A stretch of 64,000 bases of DNA from Desulfobulbaceae bacterium BRH_c16a (GCA_000961725.1 LADS01000009.1:1-64000); one strand, 5' to 3'; counted from the stretch's first letter, positions 52,573-63,487 are shown. Translations and numbers: made by a program. Notes: generated from the sequence alone by a model not told the origin.

Positions 52573-53491
52573 GAGCGCCGGCCGGGCAGGCGATGGGCGG
52601 CCACGGCCGCTGAAGCATTCTCGCCTCTTTGTCCATCTGTTGATGGTCGTTGCGGCGATGCTTGTTTCCACCTCCTTTACCGTCGGGGCGGCAATTACTG
52701 CGGAGCTTGATCCGGCCATCTTAACCCTTGTCCGTTTTACTCTCGCTGCCTGTCTTTTCGGACCATGGGTGTGGTACCGCTACGGTCTGCAGTTTTCCCC
52801 TTCGCTCTTTGGCCGTTGCGCGCTGATCAGCGGCTGTCTGGTTGTTTTCTTCTGCTGCATGTTTTTATCGCTGCGCTACACCACCGCTTTAAATACCAGT
52901 GTAATTTTTGCATTGGTGCCGTCTCTTTCATGGATCTATGCTTTTTTCCTCACCGGCGAGCGGTTGGGCAGAGATCAGCTGCTCGCGCTTATCTGCGGCA
53001 TGGTCGGGGTCGTCTGGGTTATTTTTCGGGGGGATCTGTCGCAATTCCTGGCGATGGCCTGGAACAGGGGAGATGCTATTTTTCTTGGCGGCTGTTTTGC
53101 CATGGGCCTCTACACTCCGCTGGTCAAGCTCCTGCACAAGGGCGAATCGATGGCGGTCATGACGTTCTGGGTTCTGGTGACCGGCAGTCTCTGGCTTGTC
53201 CTTTTTGCCGGCGGCAACCTGGTGACAGTGGCGTGGTCGGAGGTTCCGGCGTTTGCCTGGCTGGGGGTCGCTTACCTTGCGGTTTTTACCACAATCATCA
53301 CCTTTTTTCTGACCCAGTACGCCGTGCCGTATCTCGGTCCCACCCGAGTGATGGCTTACTCATACCTGTATCCGGGCCTGGTGCTGCTGATCGATCTGGC
53401 CTTGGGGCATGGACTGCCCCCGCTGAAGGTCATTCCCGGCATCTTTGTGGTGTTGGCAGCTATGTTTGTCCTGCAGAACCGTAAAGGATAA
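52535..53491 (+). CDS. DMT-superfamily (EamA) transporter
   Basis: A 318-residue membrane protein with ten predicted helices in two EamA repeats (FTVGAAITAELDPAILTLVR; then IIAVTF-like second half around AFAWLGVAYLAVFTTI). Such carriers export amino acids or other metabolites; the substrate is unknown. The ATG lies within the 3' end of qmcA (38-base overlap), with AGAGGGGGAAG upstream, so the genes are co-transcribed. The N-terminal 25 residues are polar and Arg-rich. Confidence 0.86.
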   Translation: MSIDNRRSVPGVESAGRAGDGRPRPLKHSRLFVHLLMVVAAMLVSTSFTVGAAITAELDPAILTLVRFTLAACLFGPWVWYRYGLQFSPSLFGRCALISGCLVVFFCCMFLSLRYTTALNTSVIFALVPSLSWIYAFFLTGERLGRDQLLALICGMVGVVWVIFRGDLSQFLAMAWNRGDAIFLGGCFAMGLYTPLVKLLHKGESMAVMTFWVLVTGSLWLVLFAGGNLVTVAWSEVPAFAWLGVAYLAVFTTIITFFLTQYAVPYLGPTRVMAYSYLYPGLVLLIDLALGHGLPPLKVIPGIFVVLAAMFVLQNRKG

Positions 53492-53558
53492 AGCTGAGTT
53501 GAGCAGTTTGTCTGCTCGTACGAAACTTGATATAAGGCGCCCGTTATCCGACCGCCTT

Positions 53559-54371
53559 TCAGATATCTTTTTTTACCAGGTGCAGATAGAGGTCACCCCG
53601 GCCAAAGGGACCGACCCGGCCCTTGCCCCGCAGACGCAGCTTTTGTCCGCTGCGGCTGCCCGGCGGGATTTTGACCTTCAGTGTCTGTTCCCCTTTTTCT
53701 CCATAGACAAGAACCTGGATGGTTTTGCCGAGTTGCAGCTCACGACTGGTCAGCGGCGTCTGATAGGTCGTATCGTATTGTTGCTGTTCGACGTGGGAAT
53801 ACCCCTCATCTGGCCGAGGCGTTGCGGAACTGTCCGATTTCATCCCGAGCAGCGATTTAAAGGAGCTGCCGACCGACTTGAGAAGGGATGGACCGGTGAT
53901 GCCTTTTCTGGCTGCACCGGAGAGCAGAGGGTTGGCCAGGGAACCGAGCAGGAAGATTCCTCCGAGAAAAATCCCTCCCTTGCCGCCGAAAAAGCTCTTT
54001 TTCACGAAGCTCGAACTATAGCGAAAACCGGAACGCTGAAATTCCCGTAACAGGCTGCCGAACATCCTTTGGAAGTTCGGGTCCTTGAAAAGATCGCGAA
54101 GAATATCCTCCTGACTGTAGGTGAATCCGCCTTTCGTGTGGCTTCCGGTATAGGTGGTGCCGCTCGCCCGGCACGCATCGTATTCCCGCCGTTTTACCGG
54201 ATCGGTCAGCACCCCGTAGGCTTCGGCAATCTCCTTGAACTGTTCTTCTGCCGCCGGATCGTCGGGGTTGCGGTCAGGGTGGCACTGCATAGCCAGTTTC
54301 CGGTATCTTTTGCGGATCTCCTCGGCATTGCTGGTTCTGGTTACACCCAATATTTTGTAATAGTCTTTCAT
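53559..54371 (-). CDS. J-domain protein with DnaJ C-terminal domain
   Basis: A 270-residue protein. The J domain (about 1-65) holds the HPD motif in [14 protein letters not shown] that stimulates Hsp70. A Gly/Ser/Phe-rich central stretch with a hydrophobic segment ([15 protein letters not shown]) near 140-155 may be a membrane-associated or linker element. The C-terminus (about 190-270) resembles the substrate-binding domain end of DnaJ/CbpA ([21 protein letters not shown]). No zinc finger is present. The start is taken as MKDYYKIL at 54371; a TTG at 54389 is an alternative. Confidence 0.85.
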   Translation of the reverse strand: MKDYYKILGVTRTSNAEEIRKRYRKLAMQCHPDRNPDDPAAEEQFKEIAEAYGVLTDPVKRREYDACRASGTTYTGSHTKGGFTYSQEDILRDLFKDPNFQRMFGSLLREFQRSGFRYSSSFVKKSFFGGKGGIFLGGIFLLGSLANPLLSGAARKGITGPSLLKSVGSSFKSLLGMKSDSSATPRPDEGYSHVEQQQYDTTYQTPLTSRELQLGKTIQVLVYGEKGEQTLKVKIPPGSRSGQKLRLRGKGRVGPFGRGDLYLHLVKKDI

Positions 54372-54434
54372 TATGAATGAGTTGCTCAAAGACGTGAAAA
54401 AAGAGATTCCTGCTTGAGTAAGGTATCTCTGCTA

Positions 54435-54459
54435 CGATTTCCAGACCTGCCGGAAATCG
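54435..54459. promoter_or_regulatory. Inverted repeat between divergent J-domain and FIST genes
   Basis: CGATTTCC and GGAAATCG form a perfect 8-base inverted repeat spaced by 9 bases, in the 287-base gap between two divergent genes. It may be an operator or part of a hairpin in one 5' leader. Confidence 0.35.
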
Positions 54460-54658
54460 GAATATGGAACTCGAATATCTTTGTTATAGTAAATCTGTTG
54501 CTGCAAAATAACAAACAATTCCGTATCGACCGCCATCGGTAAAAATGCTTCCTTTTAAGGGTGTTCAGCGGAGAGTGAGGTTTTTTTTTAAGTACCAATT
54601 TTTTTCCCCCGAATATATACTTTAAACAAGGATTTGTACTTTTTCAGCGGGAGTCTCT

Positions 54659-55792
54659 ATGGAAATCGAGCAATATTGCTGGGATGAAAGAGAAGGATGG
54701 GATAATGACCCGGCAACCGGCAGGGCAGCTGCCGATCTTGTTTTGATTTTCGGCTCCACCCAAGTTGTTACCGGTTCAAGCTGTGTCGCCCGGTTGCGAG
54801 AAGCTTTCCCCAAGGCGAGGATGATCGGGTGCACCACCGCAGGCGAAATCGTCGGGACGAATGTTTCCGATAACAGGCTTATCGCGACAGCCGTCTCATT
54901 TCGGTCAACGTCAATCCTGGGCGCCTGCGTATCTACCCATGACTATCCGAACATTGTCGAAGCCACCAAGGCCCTGGCAGGAAAAATTCCGCGTGAGGGA
55001 TTGCGACATCTGTTCGTCCTGGCGGACGGGCTGTTGACCAACGGCAGTGACATTGTACGGGGCCTCAATGAAATGCTGTCTGCCGAAATACCGGTAACAG
55101 GCGGTCTTGCCGGCGATGGCATGAATTTCAAAAACAGCTATATCGTTTTTGACGGGCAGGTGCTTTCCTCATCGATTGCCGCAATTGGTTTCTATGGCGA
55201 CAAGGTGAAAATCGGCTTTGGTTCGAGCGGCGGTTGGGTGCCCTTCGGGCCGGAGCGCCTGATAACCAGATCGCGCGGCAATGTGCTCAGTGAACTGGAT
55301 GGTCATTCCGCCCTTGAGTTATACAAAAAATATCTCGGTAAATATGCCGACCAGTTGCCGGCGGCAGGCTTGCTTTTCCCTCTCTCCATTCTCTCGGACG
55401 ATACGGAGGAGGCCTTTGTGCGCACCATTATGTTCGTCGATGAAAAAAATCAGAGCCTGGGGTTTGCAGGCGATGTTCCAACCGGCAGTTATGCCAGATT
55501 CATGCGGGCGGTTCCCGATGACCTGATTGACGGCGCCGCAGAGGCGGCAAAAATTTCGAAAGGCCCGGGGGGAGACGCCCCGGAACTCTGTATTCTTATC
55601 AGTTGTGTGGGGCGGAAAGCGGTACTCAAGCAGTTGACCGAAGAAGAAACCGAGAGTGTCGAGGAATCGTACCGGACCAGACCGGTCATGACCGGCTTTT
55701 ATTCTTATGGGGAGATTGCCCCTTTTCGCCCTGGTGACAGGGTGATGCTGCATAACCAAACAATGACCATCACGACATTTTCAGAGGAGTAA
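54659..55792 (+). CDS. FIST-domain sensory protein
   Basis: A 377-residue soluble protein. The FIST_N domain (about 25-215; ARMIGCTTAGEIVGT, VTGGLAGDGMNF) and FIST_C domain (about 225-365; LCILISCVGRKAVL) are complete. FIST domains are thought to bind small ligands, often amino acids, and feed histidine kinases. The hybrid kinase gene begins two bases after its stop, so it is probably the input module of that kinase. GGGAG lies before the ATG. Confidence 0.92.
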   Translation: MEIEQYCWDEREGWDNDPATGRAAADLVLIFGSTQVVTGSSCVARLREAFPKARMIGCTTAGEIVGTNVSDNRLIATAVSFRSTSILGACVSTHDYPNIVEATKALAGKIPREGLRHLFVLADGLLTNGSDIVRGLNEMLSAEIPVTGGLAGDGMNFKNSYIVFDGQVLSSSIAAIGFYGDKVKIGFGSSGGWVPFGPERLITRSRGNVLSELDGHSALELYKKYLGKYADQLPAAGLLFPLSILSDDTEEAFVRTIMFVDEKNQSLGFAGDVPTGSYARFMRAVPDDLIDGAAEAAKISKGPGGDAPELCILISCVGRKAVLKQLTEEETESVEESYRTRPVMTGFYSYGEIAPFRPGDRVMLHNQTMTITTFSEE

Positions 55793-55794
55793 TC

Positions 55795-57939
55795 GTGCAT
55801 CGGCTGTTGCGAAGACAATTAAAGCGGCTGGGGAAACGCGGGGTTCATTCCGATTTTCAGCCCTTTGCCGATTTGGTCGAACAGGCCTATGTCGAGTTCG
55901 ATGAAACGATCGAGCGTATCCAGCTCTCCCTTGATCTCAGCTCGAAGGAACTGCGGCAGCGCAATGACGACCTTCGCACGGTATTTCAGGTTTTTCCCGA
56001 TATCTTTATCTGGCTGGACGCTGCCGGCCGGATTATCGACCTTCGCGGCGGCGCTACGGGCAAGTTCACCAAGCTGAAAAGGAAGGATCTGGTCGGCCGG
56101 TTGATCTGGCGGTCAAGCCTGGTGGACGATCCATCTCCGTTTGAGCAGATGTTCAACACGGGGCGTCAATCGGTCAGAGAGTTCGTGCGTTCCCGGGATG
56201 GCGAGGAAATCTGGTGCGAAATCCGGTTTGTCCCCATCGATAAGAAAAGCACCGTTGTCGCCGTTCGGGATGTTTCGGAACTGAAGGCCAAAACCGATCA
56301 ACTTGCGGCGGCGGAAGAGCAGTTCCGCTCCATCTTCGTCAACGCCACGGAAGGCATATTCGTTACCACATTTGCCGGCCGGATTGTTACCGTCAATCCG
56401 GCCTTTGCCGCCATGCTGGGCTACGACAGCCCGGAGCATATAAAACAGTGTATTACCGATATACCGTCGCAGCTGTATTTCGACCTTGCGGAGCGGCAAC
56501 AGCTCCTGGACACCCTGATGCGGGAAGGCCGGGTTGAGGATATGGAATTGCGCTTTCGTCACCGCGATGGTTCGGTCGTCTGGATCGCGGCAAATGTACG
56601 GCTGATCAAGAGGGAAGACGAGTACTGGATGGAAGGCGCTCTGCGCGACATAACGAAAAGACGAGAAGCCGAACTTGCCCTCTATGAGGTAAACAGCCGC
56701 CTGGAAGAACGGGTGCGGGAGAGAACGGTCCAGCTGACCCGTGTGAATGAGGATCTGCAGCGGACCTACGAGGAACTTCGTCAGGCAAAGGAGCGGGCCG
56801 AATCGGCAAATCGGTTGAAAAGCGAATTCCTGGCCAACATGAGCCATGAGATCCGCACCCCTATGAACGGCATCCTCGGGCTCAGCCAGATAGTGCTCCG
56901 CTCACCGACCCTGCCTGAAGAGCATCGGGAGAATATCGATGGGATCTATTCCTCGGGCGAGACGCTTCTGCGCATTATAAACGACATTCTGGACATATCG
57001 AAGATCGAAGCCGGCAAGCTGACCTTGGATTTCGCGCCGGTCGACCTGCAGGCCCTGGTGGCGGAAGTCATCAGTATGATGGGGGTAAGTGCCAGGGAGG
57101 GAGTGACGATCCGCCTCGAAAAATCGGACGATCTGCCGGATTGTATCATCACCGATCGGACCCGGCTCCATCAGGTGCTGAACAACCTGATGGGAAATGC
57201 GGTGAAATTCACCAGGAAGGGTTTGGTGCGGTTGACGGTCTGTTGTGCCGGAAAGGTTGAGACCGGAGAAGTGGCCTCCATTTGTTTCCGCATCGAAGAC
57301 ACCGGGCCGGGGATCGCCCTGGAACAGCAGGAAGAAATTTTCAATCCATTCAGCCAGGGCGACAACTCCATCAATCGTGAGTTCGGCGGTACCGGTCTCG
57401 GGTTGTCCATCTCGCAAAAAATCGTCAAGCTGCTGGGAGGCAACGAGATTCAGCTGGAAAGCTCTCCCGGAGTTGGTTCGGCTTTTTCCTTTGTCCTGCC
57501 GGTCACCGTGGCGGACAGAACGATACATGAGGCTGTGGAGCCGCAGGATGCCGTCAACTTCGCCGATCGTCCCGATATCTGCATTCTAGCCGCCGAAGAC
57601 TGGGAACTCAACCGGCTGCTGCTCGCCAAGATTCTCGACGATATCGGTCTGCCGAAGGTGACTTTCGTAGGTAACGGCCGGGAGGCCATCGAGGCCCTGC
57701 TTGCCGGCGAAAAAACCTACTCACTCATTCTGATGGATGTGCAGATGCCGGTCATGGGCGGGATCGAGGCGACCCGGATAATCCGGAAAACCCATCCGGA
57801 TATCCCGATTCTCGCGGTGACCGCCCATGCCATGAAGGAAGATCAGCAGCAGTGTCTGGCAGCCGGAATGAATGATTACCTTTCCAAGCCCTACAAAATA
57901 GAGGAAATTATTGCGGCGCTGAAACGGACATTGGGTTGA
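55795..57939 (+). CDS. PAS-containing hybrid sensor histidine kinase
   Basis: A 714-residue cytoplasmic kinase. An N-terminal helical stretch is followed by two PAS domains (about 60-165 and 170-300) and a coiled coil. HisKA follows with H351 in SHEIRTPMNG, then HATPase_c (NAVKFTRKGL, DTGPGI, GGTGLGLSI). A C-terminal receiver has D648 (LMDVQMPVMGG) and SKPYK. It has no TM segment, so it must take cytosolic signals, likely from FIST. Start: GTG at 55795. No separate response regulator is adjacent; output may go through an Hpt protein. Confidence 0.93.
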   Translation: MHRLLRRQLKRLGKRGVHSDFQPFADLVEQAYVEFDETIERIQLSLDLSSKELRQRNDDLRTVFQVFPDIFIWLDAAGRIIDLRGGATGKFTKLKRKDLVGRLIWRSSLVDDPSPFEQMFNTGRQSVREFVRSRDGEEIWCEIRFVPIDKKSTVVAVRDVSELKAKTDQLAAAEEQFRSIFVNATEGIFVTTFAGRIVTVNPAFAAMLGYDSPEHIKQCITDIPSQLYFDLAERQQLLDTLMREGRVEDMELRFRHRDGSVVWIAANVRLIKREDEYWMEGALRDITKRREAELALYEVNSRLEERVRERTVQLTRVNEDLQRTYEELRQAKERAESANRLKSEFLANMSHEIRTPMNGILGLSQIVLRSPTLPEEHRENIDGIYSSGETLLRIINDILDISKIEAGKLTLDFAPVDLQALVAEVISMMGVSAREGVTIRLEKSDDLPDCIITDRTRLHQVLNNLMGNAVKFTRKGLVRLTVCCAGKVETGEVASICFRIEDTGPGIALEQQEEIFNPFSQGDNSINREFGGTGLGLSISQKIVKLLGGNEIQLESSPGVGSAFSFVLPVTVADRTIHEAVEPQDAVNFADRPDICILAAEDWELNRLLLAKILDDIGLPKVTFVGNGREAIEALLAGEKTYSLILMDVQMPVMGGIEATRIIRKTHPDIPILAVTAHAMKEDQQQCLAAGMNDYLSKPYKIEEIIAALKRTLG

Positions 57940-58012
57940 TTCGGTCGAATGTGTGCCGGCGGTGAAACACAAAATGGGCCTTGAAAATTTTTAGCAAAAC
58001 GGCGAGGTGGGA

Positions 58013-59212
58013 ATGGGAGGAGACAGCTATACCGAGGTGAGCAGCAGGTCCTGGTTCAGTCGCATTGGTGGAGCATTTAAAGGCATTGTGATCGGCCTGG
58101 TACTGATGGCGGTGGCTTTTGGCCTGCTTTTCTGGAATGAGGGGAGGGCAGTTGAGCGGTACAAAACCCTGAAGGAAGGGGGCGGAATAGTTCTGTCCGT
58201 TGCCATGGACCATGTCGATTCCGGCAATGAAGGGCAATTGGTCCATGTCGTAGGTCGGGCGGATACCGAGGCAACTCTTCTTGACCCGGACCTGGGTGTG
58301 CAGGCCAGGGCAATCGGCCTTATCCGCAAAGTCGAGATGTATCAGTGGCAGGAGAGGAGCAAGAGCGAGACCCGGAAGAAGCTCGGCGGCGGCGAGGAAA
58401 CAGTCACCACGTACAGCTACGCCAGGGAGTGGGCGGGACGAGCCATTGATTCGGCACATTTCAAGAAGCCGGAAGGTCACGCCAATCCTGCTCGGATGGC
58501 CTATGAATCGAAGACGGTCATAGCTGACGATGTGCGGCTGGGGGCCTATCGATTGCCGGATTTCCTGGTGAGGAAAATAGGCAACGAAACGCCGCTGACG
58601 CTCGACACAAACTTCAAGCCGCCGCACAACATGCCCGGTACGATTCACCGTGAGAACAACGGCTTTTATTTCGGGACCAACCCCGATACTCCGCAGGTCG
58701 GCGATTTGCGAATAGAATACAAAGTAGTCCTGCCGGCGGATATAAGTCTTGTGGCCCGTCAGATGGGATCGAGTTTTGCGCCATACCAGGCCTCGGCCGG
58801 TGGCACGATCGAGCTGCTGGAGATGGGAATTAAAGACGCAGAAACCATGTTTCAGCAAGCACAACAGACCAGCACCATCATGACATGGATTGTCAGGTTT
58901 GTCGGTTTTCTGCTCATGGCGCTTGGGATGAACCTGGTACTTGCTCCCCTTGCGGTGTTTGCCGATGTGGTGCCGGCCGTTGGTTCTATTGTCGGGGCCG
59001 GGACAAAATTTATCTCGACTCTCCTTGCTGGGGCAGTTTCTTTCATCACCATCGGTATCGCCTGGATGGTCTACCGTCCGTTGCTCGGGGTCGCATTGGT
59101 GGGTATTGCCGGCGCAATAGCATTTTTGCTTTTCAAAAAGGCACAAAAAATTGAACCGGCAATGCCTCCGCCGGTACCACCGGTCGGCCCACCCCCTGTG
59201 CCTGGCGGTTGA
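58013..59212 (+). CDS. TMEM43-family membrane protein
   Basis: A 399-residue protein. One TM near 25-45, a large periplasmic region (about 50-300; WNEGRAVERYKTL, TTYSYAREW, TPQVGDLRIEYKVV), then three C-terminal TM helices (about 290-380) and a Pro-rich tail. This is the TMEM43/LUMA layout, a family found in bacteria with no known molecular role. The ATG at 58013 is chosen, with GAGGTGG upstream; a GTG two codons earlier is possible. It is 74 bases after the kinase. Confidence 0.85.
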   Translation: MGGDSYTEVSSRSWFSRIGGAFKGIVIGLVLMAVAFGLLFWNEGRAVERYKTLKEGGGIVLSVAMDHVDSGNEGQLVHVVGRADTEATLLDPDLGVQARAIGLIRKVEMYQWQERSKSETRKKLGGGEETVTTYSYAREWAGRAIDSAHFKKPEGHANPARMAYESKTVIADDVRLGAYRLPDFLVRKIGNETPLTLDTNFKPPHNMPGTIHRENNGFYFGTNPDTPQVGDLRIEYKVVLPADISLVARQMGSSFAPYQASAGGTIELLEMGIKDAETMFQQAQQTSTIMTWIVRFVGFLLMALGMNLVLAPLAVFADVVPAVGSIVGAGTKFISTLLAGAVSFITIGIAWMVYRPLLGVALVGIAGAIAFLLFKKAQKIEPAMPPPVPPVGPPPVPGG

Positions 59213-59362
59213 ACCGCGACCACTTGTACTTCAAAGATCGGTTCATCTCGAGGGTTTTCGCCCGGCGCGATATCGTCTCTTGGTCGACCACAGCCAGCCC
59301 GGTCATCGACCAGTTCTTAGGTGAAGGGGGGCTGGTTGAGAGAATTAATTCGAGGCGGAACA

Positions 59363-60634
59363 CTACCAGGCCGAAGAAGAATGAACCTGGGCCATGGCCC
59401 GGCTAGCGGTCCTGCCTTTTTGACTGCATGCTCTGTGCAGGTTTTCGTCGAGTCTTGCCAGAAACTGTTCGGTGGTCAACCAGGACTGGTCGGGGCCGAC
59501 GAGAACGGCCAGATCCTTGGTCATGAAGCCCGATTCGACGGTATCGACACAGACTTTCTCCAGGGTTTCGGCAAAGCGCATGACGTCAGGGGTGTCGTCA
59601 AACTTGCCGCGATACCACAATCCCCTCGTCCAGGCGAAGATCGAGGCGATCGGGTTGGTCGAAGTTGCCTTCCCCTTCTGGTGCTCGCGGAAGTGGCGGG
59701 TGACCGTGCCGTGCGCGGCTTCGGCTTCCACCGTACCGCCGTCTTCGGTGAGCAGCACCGAAGTCATCAGGCCGAGCGAGCCAAAGCCCTGCGCCACCGT
59801 ATCCGACTGGACATCGCCGTCGTAGTTCTTGCATGCCCAGACAAAGCCGCCCGACCACTTCAGGGCGGAAGCGACCATGTCGTCGATCAGCCGGTGCTCG
59901 TAGGTGATGCCTGATGCTTTGAAGCTGTCGGCGAATTCGGCTTCGAAAACCTCCTGAAAGATGTCCTTGAAGCGGCCATCGTATTTTTTCAGAATGGTAT
60001 TCTTGGTGGATAAATAAACCGGCCAGCCGAGGCTGAGGCCGTAGTTTAAACACGACCGGGCAAAGCCGCGGATTGAAGCGTCGAGGTTGTACATGCCCAT
60101 GGCACAGCCGGGGCCGGTGAAGTTGAAGACCTCATGTTCCACCGGTTTGCCGCCGTCCTCCGGTTCGAACTTCATGGTCAGCCGACCGGCGCCGGGGACG
60201 AGAAAATCGGTGGCTTTATACTGGTCGCCGAAGGCATGGCGGCCGATGACGATCGGTTTGGTCCAGCCCGGTACCAGCCGGGGAATGTTCTTGCAGATGA
60301 TCGGCTGACGAAAGACGGTGCCGCCGATGATGTTGCGGATGGTGCCGTTGGGCGATTTCCACATTTTTTTCAGGCTGAACTCCTTGACCCTGGCCTCGTC
60401 GGGGGTGATGGTTGCGCACTTGACGCCGACCCGGAATTTCCTGATCGCCTCCGCTGCATCGACCGTTACTTTATCCTCCGTTTGGTCCCGATACTCGACC
60501 GAGAGATCGTAATACTTGAGATCGACATCGAGATAAGGCAGGATCAGCTTATCCTTGATGAACTTCCAGATGATTCGGGTCATTTCATCGCCGTCGAGAT
60601 CGACGACGGGGTTGTGCACTTTTATTTTTTCCAT
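59363..60634 (-). CDS. icd: NADP-dependent isocitrate dehydrogenase (eukaryote-like dimeric type)
   Basis: A 423-residue enzyme that decarboxylates isocitrate to 2-oxoglutarate. [44 protein letters not shown] and [17 protein letters not shown] are signatures of the type II IDH branch, not the E. coli type. The C-terminus ends in a short odd VHSSSAW tail. Start: ATG at 60634 (AGGA upstream); another ATG two codons earlier is possible. It is the last gene of korDABC-icd and feeds 2-oxoglutarate to that enzyme. Confidence 0.93.
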   Translation of the reverse strand: MEKIKVHNPVVDLDGDEMTRIIWKFIKDKLILPYLDVDLKYYDLSVEYRDQTEDKVTVDAAEAIRKFRVGVKCATITPDEARVKEFSLKKMWKSPNGTIRNIIGGTVFRQPIICKNIPRLVPGWTKPIVIGRHAFGDQYKATDFLVPGAGRLTMKFEPEDGGKPVEHEVFNFTGPGCAMGMYNLDASIRGFARSCLNYGLSLGWPVYLSTKNTILKKYDGRFKDIFQEVFEAEFADSFKASGITYEHRLIDDMVASALKWSGGFVWACKNYDGDVQSDTVAQGFGSLGLMTSVLLTEDGGTVEAEAAHGTVTRHFREHQKGKATSTNPIASIFAWTRGLWYRGKFDDTPDVMRFAETLEKVCVDTVESGFMTKDLAVLVGPDQSWLTTEQFLARLDENLHRACSQKGRTASRAMAQVHSSSAW

Positions 60635-60653
60635 TTTCATTCCTCGTGTTTTT

Positions 60654-61199
60654 TTACGCGGCACACCGTTTGCCAAGCTCAAAGCCAAGATCGAGTGCCC
60701 GGCTGTTGCCGTCCATGAACGACGGCGGAAACTTGCCCGCCAGCACCTTCAACACCGACTCCTTCTGCACCGCCGGATACATGCCGAGCAGGGCTCCAAG
60801 CACGCTGATGTTAAACACCACCGGCGTGCCGATTTTATCAAGCACCTCCTGGTAGAGGTTCAGCTCGACCTGGTGGGCATCAACCTTGCGTGCGGTTTTT
60901 ACGAACCGGGTATCGGTGATCAACAGGCCGCCGGGTCTGATAATCGAGCTGTAGGTGTTATACGCCTCCTGGGTCAGGCAGATAAGCACGCCCGGCTGGA
61001 AGGCCTTGGGGATATTTATCCGCTGCCGGGAGATGATCACATCGCTGCGCGTTGCGCCGCCCCGGGCTGCGGCCCCGTACGACTGCGACTGCACCGCCTC
61101 GAGATTTTCATACAGCACCGCCGCCTCGCCGAGGATGATCGCCGCACTGATCAGGCCCTGGCCGCCCGAGCCGGTAAAGACTATTTTTTGACTTTCCAT
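60654..61199 (-). CDS. korC: 2-oxoglutarate:ferredoxin oxidoreductase gamma subunit
   Basis: A 181-residue subunit. [21 protein letters not shown] is the conserved nucleotide-like loop, and [20 protein letters not shown] the second motif. The ATG at 61199 follows GAGGTAG; the frame extends upstream without features. It ends 19 bases before the icd start and follows korB by four bases. Confidence 0.9.
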   Translation of the reverse strand: MESQKIVFTGSGGQGLISAAIILGEAAVLYENLEAVQSQSYGAAARGGATRSDVIISRQRINIPKAFQPGVLICLTQEAYNTYSSIIRPGGLLITDTRFVKTARKVDAHQVELNLYQEVLDKIGTPVVFNISVLGALLGMYPAVQKESVLKVLAGKFPPSFMDGNSRALDLGFELGKRCAA

Positions 61200-61203
61200 A
61201 TCG

Positions 61204-62016
<813 letters not shown>

Positions 62017-62017
62017 A

Positions 62018-63166
62018 TTACACCCCCTCCCCCTGGATAACCCTCAGCGTTTGCTTGATATCCTTGTCCGTTATCAGGCGGCCGTCGACCCGGTTGATGA
62101 GATAGATCCGGCGAGGGTCGTCCACCGCCAGTTTCACCGAATTGATCAACTGCCCCATGTTCATCTCGACCACCCCGACCACCTCGGCCTTTGCCACATA
62201 TTCCCGCACCAGCTGAGCCGGGAAAGGCCAGATGGTCTGCAGCTCGAGGAGGCCGATCTTTTCGCCCCGCCGCCGGAGATGCTCGACCACGCTGAGAGCC
62301 GAACGGGCCGACGAGCCGTAGCTGATCAGAACGGTCCGGGCATCGTCCAGATAGTACGGCACGTGATGGGCGATGGCGTTGGCGGCGTAATCGATCTTCT
62401 TGACCAGATGGTGGACAAGATCATGCACCACTTCCGCCTTGTCGGTAGGGAAGCCCCACATGTCGTGATAGAGCCCGGTGACGTTGTAGCGGTGCACCCC
62501 GCCGAAGTCGCTCATCGGCAGCCGGCCGTCTTCGCGCGGCAGGTAAGGGTGATAGTTGACCCCTTCCCGGACGCTGGTGCGCAGCCGGTCGACCAGTTCG
62601 ACCTCGCCCTGCTCGGGGATGATGAGTTTTTCCCGCATATGGCCGACGATCTCGTCGAACAGCAGGATGACCGGGGTCCGGTAGGTCTCGGCGATGTTGA
62701 AGGCCTCGACCGTCATCTTGAACACATCCTGGTGATTGGAGGCGGTAAGCGTCACGATCGAATGGTCACCGTGCGTTCCCCACCGGGCCTGGTTGACATC
62801 GCCCTGGCTGACATGGGTCGGGTTGCCGGTCGACGGCCCGCCGCGCTGGACGTTGGCGATGACGCAGGGGATCTCGGCCATTACCGCGTAGCCGAGCGAT
62901 TCCTGCATCAGCGAAAATCCCGGACCGCTGGTCGCCGTCATCACTTTGCGGCCGGTCAGCGAGGCGCCGATGATCGCGCACATCGAGGCGATCTCGTCTT
63001 CCATCTGGATAAATTTCTTGCCCGCTTCAGGGAGCCTGGCCGAAAGGGTTTCGGCGATCTCCGTCGACGGAGTGATCGGGTAACCTGCGAAAAAGTCGAG
63101 CCCGGCGTACATCGCCGCCAGCGCGCAGGCCTCGTTGCCCTGGACAAAACATATTTCCTGTGCCAT
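62018..63166 (-). CDS. korA: 2-oxoglutarate:ferredoxin oxidoreductase alpha subunit
   Basis: A 382-residue subunit. FVQGNEACALAAMYAGLDFF, GYPITPSTEIAE and TATSGPGFSLMQESLGYAVM are KorA motifs. GPSTGNPTHVSQGDVNQARW is the region often taken to separate KorA from pyruvate enzymes. Its start overlaps the korD stop by one base (TAATG). It is part of the korDABC-icd unit; AcnB lies just upstream on the same strand. Confidence 0.93.
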   Translation of the reverse strand: MAQEICFVQGNEACALAAMYAGLDFFAGYPITPSTEIAETLSARLPEAGKKFIQMEDEIASMCAIIGASLTGRKVMTATSGPGFSLMQESLGYAVMAEIPCVIANVQRGGPSTGNPTHVSQGDVNQARWGTHGDHSIVTLTASNHQDVFKMTVEAFNIAETYRTPVILLFDEIVGHMREKLIIPEQGEVELVDRLRTSVREGVNYHPYLPREDGRLPMSDFGGVHRYNVTGLYHDMWGFPTDKAEVVHDLVHHLVKKIDYAANAIAHHVPYYLDDARTVLISYGSSARSALSVVEHLRRRGEKIGLLELQTIWPFPAQLVREYVAKAEVVGVVEMNMGQLINSVKLAVDDPRRIYLINRVDGRLITDKDIKQTLRVIQGEGV

Positions 63167-63390
63167 TATCTCTTCCCCTCGCTGTCGGAATCCTCGGTGA
63201 ACACTTCTATCGCCAGATCCGGACAGGTCTTCTCGCACAGCCTGCAGGCGATGCACTGTTCCGGGCGGGCGACCGCCGCCTTATCTTCTTTATCCAGAAC
63301 CAGGACGTCTTTCGGGCACATCGCCACGCAGATGCCACAGCCCTTGCACCAGTCCTGATTGATTTCGTGTTTTTTCAGTCTCTTAGCCAT
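63166..63390 (-). CDS. korD: 2-oxoglutarate:ferredoxin oxidoreductase ferredoxin subunit
   Basis: A 74-residue protein with two [4Fe-4S] motifs, CKGCGICVAMCP and CIACRLCEKTCP. It carries electrons from the TPP centre to external ferredoxin. It is first in the operon and coupled to korA. A 97-base gap rich in short inverted repeats separates it from acnB. Confidence 0.92.
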   Translation of the reverse strand: MAKRLKKHEINQDWCKGCGICVAMCPKDVLVLDKEDKAAVARPEQCIACRLCEKTCPDLAIEVFTEDSDSEGKR

Positions 63391-63417
63391 TGTTTTTGTC
63401 TGTTCCTCCTTGCTATG

Positions 63418-63458
63418 AAGCTTTAAGCTGTCAGCTTTCAGCGGTCAGCTTAAAGCTT
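63418..63458. repeat. AGCTTTAAGCTG-type inverted repeat between acnB and korD
   Basis: AAGCTTTAAGCTG (63418-63430) and CAGCTTAAAGCTT (63446-63458) form a perfect 13-bp stem with a 15-base loop. GCCGC/GCGGC follows, and more CAGC, TCAGC and GCTGAC words run on to about 63523, into the 3' end of acnB. Clusters of this kind are dispersed intergenic repeats in many proteobacterial genomes. Confidence 0.7.
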
Positions 63459-63487
63459 TTCTGCCTTGCCGCTTGCGGCCTTATTTT

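Noticed and set aside
57908..59146. Long minus-strand frame (412 codons) opposite the TMEM43 gene
   Set aside because: It is a compositional shadow; the plus-strand product has family motifs and a ribosome-binding site.
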